Shown in pieces: positions 24,863 to 35,300 of a DNA stretch of 64,000 nt. The DNA is from Acanthornis magna (Eukaryota; Chordata; Aves; Passeriformes; Acanthizidae). Made by a program: the position numbers and the translations under genes. The notes below the pieces were generated by a model. The model was not told the origin of the DNA and made no database searches. It worked only from the letters and a program-made list of their open reading frames with translations. The stretch covers positions 372,001-436,000 of the forward strand of contig JAWUZG010000136.1 of NCBI GenBank assembly GCA_036785705.1, read 5' to 3'. How positions within the stretch are numbered: position 1 is the first letter of the stretch; the number at the start of each line of letters is the position of its first letter.

Positions 24863-25139
24863 TTTAAAAAGTATTAATTATTCTGGGGGAAATTGCAACA
24901 TTTTTGGTTTAGATGAAAACCTTCATTGCTGATCATTGGTGGGGATGGTAGGAATGGGATTGGTTGGGGGGATGCAGCATCAATTCAGAGCAGGAGCTGT
25001 AGGATGGAAGCACCAAAAATAACTTCTGTGCAGCTTGGTGGGAGACCCAGACTTTGTCCCAGCAGTGAATTGTCACCCAGCGAGCTCATCATCCCAGAAA
25101 TGGCTGGAAGGGCAGCCAGGCGCTCAGTCCTTGTGGATC

Positions 25140-25418
25140 CTTCTGGAGAAGGTGAACAGAACATTGGGAGAATGGCTTCCCATTGCCAAAGGGTAGGGTT
25201 AGATATGGGATATTGGGAAGCAATTCTTGGCTGTGAGGATGTGAGGCCCTGGCACAGGTGCCCAGAGAAGCTGTGGCTGCTCCTGGATCCCTGGCAGTGT
25301 CCAAGGCCAGGCTGGACAGGGCTTGGAGCAACCTGGGACAGTGGAAGGTGTCCCTGCCCATGGCTGGGGTGGAATGGGATGTGTTTTAAAGTCCCTACTA
25401 ATCCATGACTCTGTGCTT
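25140..25418 (+). repeat. CR1 LINE 3' fragment
   Basis: TGGCTGTGAGGATGTGAGGC, GAGAAGCTGTGGCTGCTCCT and GGAAGGTGTCCCTGCCCATG. It ends about 33 bases from the CTCF-like site. Confidence 0.85.
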
Positions 25419-25451
25419 CCATGAATTCGGTGCTGTCCCGGTGGGATCTGG

Positions 25452-25464
25452 CACTAGAGGGCAG
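25452..25464 (+). promoter_or_regulatory. CTCF-like site
   Basis: CACTAGAGGGCAG fits the core CTCF consensus CCA(S/Y)YAGRKGGCRS closely. It lies between convergent genes and at the left edge of the minisatellite. Confidence 0.5.
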
Positions 25465-25485
25465 CAGCTCCGCGCCGGGCGGGGA

Positions 25486-25833
25486 TCGGGGACAGGGGAC
25501 GGGACAGGGACAGCGACAGGACACAGGGCAGGGACAGCGACAGCGGGGCAGGACACGGGGCAGGGACAGGGACAGCGGGGCAGGACACAGGGCAGGGACA
25601 GGGACAGCGGGGCAGGACACGGGACAGGGACAGGGATAGCGGGACAGGGACAGGACACGGGGCAGGGGCAGGGACAGGACACGGGACAGGGACAGCGGGA
25701 CAGGGACAGCGGGGCAGGGACTGCGGGGCAGGGACAGGGACAGCGAGGCAGGACACGGGACAGGGATAGCGGGACAGGGACAGGACACGGGACAGGGACA
25801 GGACACGGGACAGGGACAGGACATGGGGCAGTC
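25486..25833 (+). repeat. GGGACA-type minisatellite
   Basis: About 350 bases are built from GGGACA, GACAGC and GGACACG words in higher-order units near 20-30 bases (for example GGACACGGGACAGGGACAGC). It is G-rich on the plus strand with many GGG runs, which suits G-quadruplex formation. Open reading frames across it on both strands are artefacts of stop-free repeats. Confidence 0.9.
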
Positions 25834-26385
25834 CCGCCTGCTCCTCCACGCCAGGCTCCTGCGGGGATCCCCGCCCGGCGTGGCTCCAGCTCAGCCACCC
25901 CATGGGGACAATGCAGGAGGATTTTGTCACCCATCTGCTCAAGCCCTGAGGAAGAGGAGGAGCGGAACAGAGTGAGCAGGAGGGGGTCTGGAGCTGCACC
26001 CCCGGAGATCCCACAGCGCGGAGCTGGGGCTGAGCCCCACGCCATCCTGCGGGAGCTTCCCAGCAGGGCTTTGTGCGGGACTGGGGCTGGGAAGGTTGGC
26101 TGGAGGAACAGCCTCTCCCTAAGCAGGGAAAGCTGCGCGATCCCCCCTGGCTGCGGCTTTGGGGTGCTTGCAGCCAGCCTGCCCTCAGGGGCTGGTGTCC
26201 CCATCGGCCTGGCCAGGAACGCTGCTCTGCCCTGGGACATGGATGCTGTTGGAAGGGAACACGGACAGTGTGACCCAACCCCAAACCAGCGCCGCCTCCA
26301 GCCCTGCTCTGGTCCCTCCCCGCTGGGGACACCCCCGGGGTGACAGGGCACAAGGGATGGGGGGACAGACCCCCTGCAAACACAC

Positions 26386-29300
26386 CCCCGCTTCCAAAAC
26401 CTGCTTTTATTTACATTTCAAGTCAAATCACATGCAAACTCTTTTTTTTTTCTTTCCTGGTTTTTCCTTAAGAAGAGTGTGATTAGCAAAAAAGACGCAT
26501 TATTAGAATTTTCAAATAGCAATTAAATATACAAAAATAGAGCTTACAAAAAAACAAACAAACAGAGGAAAAAAAAAAAAACCATAACCAGCGAATGTTT
26601 TAAAAAATATTCTGCTGCAGAATTTGTAGTGTACAAACACGTCTATGAGGCTCGACGCTCCATAAACAGTCCCGGGTTTTTTGGGAGGGGGGACGGCCCC
26701 AGGAGCCCCCCAGCCCTGCCCCCGGGGAAGCCGCTGCTGTGTAATACTGACACCCCCTCCCCCAAACCCCGGAATGCGACCGGTGAGGATGGCAGGGGAC
26801 ACCCCAAAATTTGTGGTCGGAGAGGTGAGGGGGTGGCCCAGCTCCGCCCAGGCGCTGATGGGGGGTTTGGGGTATTTTGGCAAAGGGAAACCGCTGCCCG
26901 GAGCCCCCCGGGGCCAGGCTGGAAGCGATGGCATCATCCCAAAGGCCGGGATTTTTCCTGTCCTCCACGCCATGGCTCTCACTGCTGCCGAGGCCAGGAC
27001 GGTGCCCATTGCAGGGACTCCAGGCCCCTGAGGTAGCCGAGGAGGGGGGCAGCCACCCCCGGGAGGGTGAGGGGGGCGATCCAAACCCGGGACACCCCAC
27101 GGAGCTGCCACCCGCTGTCCCCGGGGGTGACACCAGGTGCCGAGGGGACAGCGAACCGCAGCACGACTCGGGGCGAGCCCCCATTTCCCCGCGGGAATCG
27201 CAAAGGCAAAGAACCGAAGGCGAAGAGGAGGGAGCAGGGATCGGCCGCGATGCCCCGCGATGCTCCACGGTGCCCCGCGATGCTCCGCGATGCTCCACGG
27301 TGCTCCACGGTGCCCCGCGATGCTCCGCGATGCCCCACGGTGCCCCGCGATGCTCCGCGATGCCCCGCGATGCCCCGCGGGACGTGCCGCAGCTCGGGGG
27401 CTCCGGAGGTCGCTGGTGCCACCGCGCTGCTTTCCCGGTGGCCGCGGCGCTGCAGAAGGGAGGTGCTGGAAGAAGGATGTCGTGCCGAGGACGCCGAGTC
27501 CCCTCCTGGCTCCGGCAGAGGATCCGAGCGCAGGCTTCATCCCGGCAGGATTTGGGGCTGCTCAGCTGCGGCCGAAGTGCTTTGGTTGTGTCCGAGTGCC
27601 GCGGGCGGGCGCGGGCCGGGCCCGGCCCGGGAGGGACTATACGATGTTCTGGGAGCCGGGCAGGGGTCCCTGCGGCGGGCCCGGGTCGGGCTTCCCGTGC
27701 AGCTGCGCCAGCTGCAGCACCGGCATGTTACACAGGGGACACACCTTCCGCACCTCCAGCCACTTGATGAGGCACCTGCGGACACGGGGGACACGGGCCG
27801 TCAGTGGGGACATCAGTGGGGACACCCCTGACATCAGCGGGGACATCTGACATCAGTGGGGACACACCTGGCATCAGCGGGGACACCCCTGAAATCAGTG
27901 GGGACACACCTGGCATCAGTGGGGACACCTGACATTAGTGGGGACACCTCACATCAGTGGGGACACACCTGACATCAGTGGGGACACACCTGACATCAGC
28001 GGGGACATCTGACATCAGTGGGGACACACCTGGCATCAGCGGGGACATCTGACATCAGTGGGGACACACCTGGCATCAGCGGGGACACCCCTGAAATCAG
28101 TGGGGACACACCTGGCATCAGTGGGGACACCTGACATCAGTGGGACACACCTGACATCAGCGGGGACACCTCACATCAGTGGGGACACACCTGACATCAG
28201 TGGGGACACACCTGGCATCAGTGGGGACACCCCTGACATCAGTGGGGACACCCCTGACATCAGCGGGGACACCCCTGAAATCAGTGGGGACACACCTGGC
28301 ATCAGTGGGGACACCTGACATCAGTGGGGACACCTGACATCAGTGGGGACACCTGACATCAGTGGGGACACCCCTGACATCAGTGGGGACACCTGACATT
28401 AGTGGGGACACACCTGACATCAGCGGGGACACCTGACATCAGTGGGGACACACCTGACATCAGCGGGGACACCTGACATCAGTGGGGACACACCTGACAT
28501 CAGTGGGGACACACGTGGCATCAGTGGGGACACCTGACATCAGTGGGGACACACCTGACATCAGTGGGGACACACCTGACATCAGCGGGGACACCTGACA
28601 TCAGTGGGGACACCTCACATCAGTGGGGACACCTGACATCAGTGGGGACACCTGACATCACCGGGGACACCTCACATCAGTGGGGACACCCCCGACATCA
28701 GTGGGGACACCTCATATCAGTGGGGACACCCCTGGCATCAGTGGGGAGCTGTAAAAATCCCCCCCAAGTCCCTGACCCCACCCTGGAGCTTTGCTGCTGC
28801 CCAGTTTTTAATTCACCATTTCGGTGCCTTTATGTTTTATTGGGATTTTTGGGGGATGCTCTGTGTGTGTATACACAGGGATTTTGTATAGAAATGTTTT
28901 ACATGTAATTTCTATTCCTATAATAGGGATATAAAAATGTATTCACATACTAAAAAATAAAATATATACATAAAAGGTGTCTGTGAAATTATAAATAGGT
29001 AACAATAATATACCATATGATACAGTCACTATATAATGCACATAAATAAAAATAAAAATTATGTAAATAATTCTGATATAATACCATTATGCATGTTATA
29101 TATAATATGTTATATATAATGTTATATATAATATATAATATATAATATACAATATATATAATATATAGAATATAGAATACATTCTATATACTATATTATA
29201 TATAGCATATAATATAGAATATATTATATTATATATATTATATAATATATTATATACTGTATAAATGTACAACTATATAAATATAGAATACATAAAATAA

Positions 29301-32300
29301 TAATATATAGTATAAATATATAAAAGTAAATATATAAAATTTATTATATACAGAAATACAAAAGTATCTATAGTAAATAGTAGAATATGACATAGTATTA
29401 GCATATAGGATATTCTATAGTATTGTTATATAAAATATATTATTACAGCATATAGTAATGTAAATTGTAGTGTGTTTGCTTTATCTAAACCCCACCTATA
29501 TAAAACATATATATTTACATTTTTCCTGGAATTATAGACTGAGTTGGAAGGGATCCACGAGGATCACCAAGGCCAACTCCTGACTCAGCATGGGGCACCC
29601 TGCAAGTTAAACCCCAAATCCCCTAACTGTGAATCAGTTTCCAGCTCCCAACCCCTGCTGCTCCCCACCCTCCAATTCATTCAATACGGGGATTTTCCTG
29701 CCATTCCTGGCCCTGGAATGAGGGTGGCAAGAGCCCCCAGCCCCAGGGCACTGCCCACACTTACTTCCTGTGGAAGGCATGTTTGCAGGGACAGATTCCC
29801 AGCTCGTCCTTGGGCTTGAACTCCTCCAGGCACACGGCACAGATCTGGAAGGGGTGAGATGCACAGGGTCAGTGGTTAGGAAGCAACATTTGCACATAAA
29901 AACTACACAGACAGCCAAAACCATGGAATTATGGAATAGTTTGGGTTGGAAGGGACCTTAAAGATGATCCAGTCCCACCCTGCCATGTTCAGGGACACCT
30001 TCCACTATCCCAGGTTGCTCCAAGCCCCAACCTGGCCTTGGACACTTCTAGGGATCCAGGGGCAGCCACAGCTTCTCTGGGCACCTGTGCCAGGGCCTGC
30101 CCACCCTCACAGGGGTGAATTCCTCCCTAAAGCCTTCCCAAATTTCGCTGCGTGAGCTTTGGGATCGCAGACTGAGGCTCAGGTCTCCGTTTCCTGGTGG
30201 AGCCTCCCCAGAACAGCCCCAAAGCTGGGATGCGTTTGAGGTTTTAGGGTGCAGGGGGATGGATCCACGCTGCTGCTTGGTCCCTGGGACTGAGCTGCAT
30301 CCACAGGGATACCTCTGGAAAGAGGAAAAGGCAATGGGTCCATCTATCCCCAGGCTGGAAACGCTGCTGGCTGTTTCCCCAGCAGGCAAAACACAGCCAA
30401 AACCTCCTTCCCCCTCGCAGCCAATTCCTCCTGACTCATTTTGGATATCCCAGGGGATTTTGGATATTCCTGGGTGGTTTTCCCAGCCTCCCCGCCCTGG
30501 GATCTCTGTCAGTGCACCAGGGCCAGGTGCAGCTGTTGGGGTCATTCCCTGAGGAACACACACATCCCGAGCTCCCCCAAGGCCTGGGAGAGGCGAAATG
30601 AGGGAAAAAGGGGAAAACCAGACCCAGAGCCAGCGAGGGAAGAGCTGGGTGGGCGCTCTCCCTCCGCAGGGCTCGGGGCAGCGCCCCGTCATGTTGGAAA
30701 ATTCCCACCCCGTCCTCTGCTTTCCAGAAACACTGCCTGCAAATGCCAAAATATAAACGCCCAAAAATGGGATATTTCACAGCTAAACCCTTCCAGGCTT
30801 TTTCAAACCCCAGGGAAGAGCTTGAACTGCTCTATTCCCTTCCCCACAGAGCCCTCGTTCTCCCCAGAAGCTGGGAGAGCTGCAGACAGCTGGGAACAGG
30901 GCTGGAGGAGGAGGACTGAGCCTTATCGAGGCTGTTCCCGGCTCTGGCACATTCCCAAATCCCTCCTGCAACCCATTTCTCACCCCAGGAAGTGCTTTGA
31001 AGCCTGTGTGCCGACAAAAAACCCACTGCAGATCGATTTAATGGGACTGGATCAGAAAGAGGGGCCTCCAGCAGGGACTGCTTGGAACCCTGGGGCCCTT
31101 GGGATTTACCCTGGAGATGTGGGGAGCGGAGGGCGAGGATAAAACGTGGGATGGGCTCTGCTCAGGGGATTAAAATAAAATAAATAGTGGCTTAGACACA
31201 ACTGGAGCCGGTACTGAGCAGACGAGCAGCCTCGCGCCCGGATGTGGGTGGGCATTTCTGTTGTCTCTAGGGGAATAAATAAATCCAGGCAGGATTCGAG
31301 CAGATTCCTGCTCAAATTCAGCAGGGAAAATGAGCTGTGAATAGGAACGCTCAGCCCCAAAAAGCCTGGAAGGCCACAGAGGGAAAAAAAAAAAATAGCC
31401 AGGGTGTTTTAGCCCTCGGGGGCTGGGAGGGAGGAATGGAGCCGCCTCTCCCGGAGCCGGGGGAGTGTGTTTATCCTGGATTTCAGTTCTCCCTGCCAGA
31501 GCTGCGCTGGATATTGTCACGCCCCGATGGTGGCAGGACCAGAGGGGACATCCCCGCCCAGGGACATTGTTTATATAAGGCCCAGCCTGGCTCGGCCTCC
31601 CCTTATCCACAGCTTCTTATCAGTGCGATAAGAAGTACGCAATAAATAACAGTAACGATGCAGGAAAACGCAAGGGGAGCCAGGAGGAGAGAGAGGGTTT
31701 AATCCAGACCTTTGCAGAGGAGCTTTCCTCTTTTCCACTCATTCCCAAAGCACAGCTGGCTGCGTGCTCTGCTCCCCACAGAGCTGAATTCGAGGGTTTG
31801 CCCCCTCCCCAGGGTGAAGAAGAGGAGGGAGAGGGAACTTTTTGTCACCCCAGGATGTGCTCACCTCATGGAGGTTCAGCTCCTTCACCTTCTCCTTGAG
31901 AATGACCTGCAAGACAAAGAGCTGGGGTCAGGGCAGAGCTTCTGCTGGGAGCATTCCTAGGAAAAATCTCAATGAAGGGATCCTGGTGAGTGTCCCAGTA
32001 GAACTGGAAAGCCCCCAGTAAACCCAGCACAGCCAGGGAGCACGAGGGGCCCTCAGTAGGGACAGGAGAAAGAGTGCACTGGGACAGATGTAACCACAAG
32101 GACCAAATCCAGGAGGTTTCCTCCCAGATTTAACCCTCCTGGGCTCCCACACTCTGCTGCTTCATTTTCCCTCTATCCAAGCTGAGCACCTGGAGAGGGC
32201 TATAAATCCAAGATAACTGTGTTATCAGCCCAACTCTACCCAGCTTCCTGCTCAGATCAAGGGATCAGAGGCAGAAAATCCCACAAATCCTGGAGAGGAA

Positions 32301-35300
32301 TCCGTGGAAGCAGCAGCCTGACGCCCACCTCTGGGCTGTGTTTATTTTAACTGGTGAGTGTGGGTGGGTGCAGGGAACCTTGCCAAGGTGATATGGAGCT
32401 GATCCCTGGAAAAACCCCGTTTGGAGCAGCCAGGTCCAGCCCTGGGAGCAGATTCAGACCCCACAAAAGTCAAGTTTGGTGGCTGGGGAAGGGATGGCAC
32501 CACTGCTCTGCAGTGGGTGAGGGCTGGAGAGGTTGGGGTGCTCCAGAGCTGGAGATGTTCCACGTTGAGGACCTCAGTGGAAAATCCAGAGACCTGTGGA
32601 TGAGCAGATGAGGTTCTGGGGGGCTCAGCTGGGAGGGGACAATTAATTAAATCAGAGGGGACAGATTGGCCTGGGTGGTACAGCTGCCCTTTGAGACCTG
32701 CCAGGAACCTTCAAGGGGAGGAACAGCGTGAGGAAAGTTGATGAGTTTGGCACTAAAGAGAAGGGAAGATGAAGGAAACTCAGAGGATCATCTCACCTGT
32801 TTGTAGGCGTAGAGCTCTTTGTGTGCCTGATGCCTGAGCCTGCAATGAAACCAGGGAGAAATGTGAGGTCAGGCAAAAAATTGGGAACATGGTAATACCT
32901 CGAATATTCCACTTCCCCCCATCGCAGATTTAACACGTTGTATTTTAATTTTTTTATTTCAGAAATGAGAATGGCCACAGGAAATGACACGTTTAGGCAA
33001 CATCCAATTTCCCCTGTCACTGGGAAGGCAAGGTCTCCATCCCAAAGCACACAACTCCTCCCCTATCCCTCTTTTGACCTCCCTGATTTTCCAAGCAGAC
33101 ATCACCCACACGGTTGAGACCAAAAAAAAGCAGGTGAGGAAATCACAATCTTCCATAATTCCCCTCAGTTTCCAACCACTTCTGCTGGCAACAATTCCAA
33201 GACTGGATGTGGCACCGTTTTCCAAGCAAAGGGGATTCAGACCCAAGGAAAGCTCTGCTCCTGCTCCAGCAGGGACAGGGAAGGAAACTCCCTGCCCAGA
33301 GATTTCTCACCAAAGCCCCCATCACGCTGCTTGGGTGACACTGGGTTCCTCAGGCTCGGCTTTATCCTCAATTTTAAGATCAAACAACATCCACTCCTGG
33401 AGCAAACTGAGGGATGGAGAGGAATGGGATGAACCTATTCCAAGAGTATCTGCTGCAGTGGGAAGTCCAGCAGGAATTTTAGGCCACAAGCAAAGGGCTG
33501 GTTCCCTCCCCTCCCACTCCAGTCTCCCCTCTCCAGAGTCAGAACCATTTTCCATAGGCCAGGGGAGAGCTCCACAGGCATCTGCTGGCTGGAGAAGCCC
33601 ATTAAGCTCCTAAAATAAATACATTTAAAATTAAAATAACCAATATTGCCTTTCATTACCAGACACGGCATTTAATAAAGTGCCTGGAAAACTCAGGAGG
33701 GAAGTCACCAAGGCTGAGGAGATGGCCAAGGACTTTCCATAAGGAGTCAATGTGTGGCTGCAGGGCTTGGAGAGCTGTAGGAATATTTTCCCCAGCCAGC
33801 CCTGAGTGTGATTTCAGATGGGAAACCCCCTTGCCTGGAATTTCTCTTCTCCAAAAATATTCTGGGGGCCGTCTGCAATCCCTGGCTGTTTCAACCTGAG
33901 CTCCTGGGGGTTTTCCAATCCTGCCACACTGCAGTGGGTGAGTTATAAAAACGGGATGGAAAAATATTTCCTCGTGTCTGACACCCTCCCCCAAAATGTC
34001 GTGAGCCTTAGAAGCTGAGGGATGGGTAAAAATGCACCTTAACGCTGCAGGGAGAGCTGCAGTTTAAATTTAATAAAATGCTGCCTGCGGAACCACGGAA
34101 AACACTGGCAGGCAAGGAGGAAAGGAGGAGGAGGAGATTGGGGTCTCGTCCCTCTGGCAGTGACCCCGAGCAGAAACAAGCAGAAGATGCAGGAACAATA
34201 GAGCAAACAGGATGGAACCGGCCCGATCCGCAGGGATCCGTGGCTGGGAAGGAGGTTATGAAACACAGATGGGGAGAAGCGAGGAGTGAGGCTGGAGAAC
34301 ACAGCCGAGGGAAAACTCCCGGAATGGGAAGCAGCATCTGTCTCATGGAGCACCGAGAGGCCACCAAGGGTTTTCCCCCCTGAGCCACAGCCACTGGAGC
34401 ACCTTGTGAGAAAGGAGTGGTCAATAGGTAACTCAAGTTAACTACTGAGAGACAGAATATGTGAATTCTAAACCTAGAAAAAACAGGATTCCCTTTATCT
34501 TGTCAGGATAAGAGGGACAAGAATCTGTTTGAGGCCAGCACAGAAACCCTGAATCACCCACCAAGGACTGCCCATGCTCCAGAGAGAAAGGGGAAAAGTG
34601 CACTGTGATGGAGACTACAGATCTTCATCACGAGAAGACCCCAAAGACCACCAGGACACACAGTGGCACACAGCTAATGATATTAATGACTTCCGAAAAA
34701 TGATTTGTATAACCACTCCCATCCCAGGGAATGTGATGAATATTCCTGAATGTTACCCATAATATTGTGTGTTGGCAGTGCTGGTGTGTGTGTTTGGAGG
34801 AGTGAATCCCCACACCCTGCGCCGAATAAAGCAAATCCCCACTGCTCTTTGTCTCTGAAGTGTCTCTGGGCCTGCTTGGGGCAAATCACTTGGACCAGTG
34901 GTGAGGAAGAAGCGATCACCTGGCCCTGGATCTGCACAGCTCCGTGCTGTAAGTGTGGATCTACAACACCCTGGACTGGTGCTGAGATTTTCCAAAAAAC
35001 AAAACCCAGGCAGGGAGATTTTCCCAAAAGAAACCCTCCCTGGAGGTTCTGGGGAGCAGCACGAGCACATCTGGAGCCGAAGCGTGCAAGCTCAGCCTGC
35101 TGCTCCTTGCTTCCCTCTCTCTGAGCCAGGATCCTGCGCCAGATGGATGCTGGTGGGGCCTGGTGCAGCTGTCGTGAGGAGACCCTGGATCCTGGCAGGC
35201 TCTGTTCCCTCTTGGATCCGGCTCCATCCATCTCGTGCCAAGTGCTGCGACTCCCGAGGAATTTCTGGCAGATGTCTGACCGAGATAAGGGACCACACAG

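Larger units (their letters stand above)
23161..26385. other. Intergenic DNA between convergent PANK2 and RNF24
   Basis: About 3.2 kb separates the two gene ends. It contains CR1 copies (23800-23965 minus, 25140-25418 plus), an 18-base G run (24845-24862), a CTCF-like site (25452-25464) and a G-rich minisatellite (25486-25833). I see no gene. Confidence 0.7.
26386..27636 (-). other. RNF24 3'UTR
   Basis: About 1.25 kb, GC-rich near the stop codon and A-rich near the end. It includes a 13-unit decanucleotide repeat (27249-27381). In gene orientation the end reads TGTAAATAAAAGCAGG, with the poly(A) signal at 26411-26406. Confidence 0.8.
29845..31864 (-). other. RNF24 intron 3
   Basis: 2.0 kb with one CR1 copy and otherwise unique sequence. 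It includes a perfect paired-GATA inverted repeat at 31613-31635. Confidence 0.75.

Noticed and set aside
25398..26383. Overlapping open frames of more than 300 codons on both strands
   Set aside because: Caused by the stop-free GGGACA minisatellite plus GC-rich flank; no splice sites, no start context and no recognisable protein.
26512..27850. Long frames in several registers around the RNF24 3' end
   Set aside because: They overlap the RNF24 3'UTR and its decanucleotide repeat. Only the RNF24 terminal exon in this segment has splice and homology support.
27787..28748. CRISPR-like array
   Set aside because: Short direct repeats occur, but without unique spacers, and the context is a eukaryotic intron. 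It is a minisatellite.
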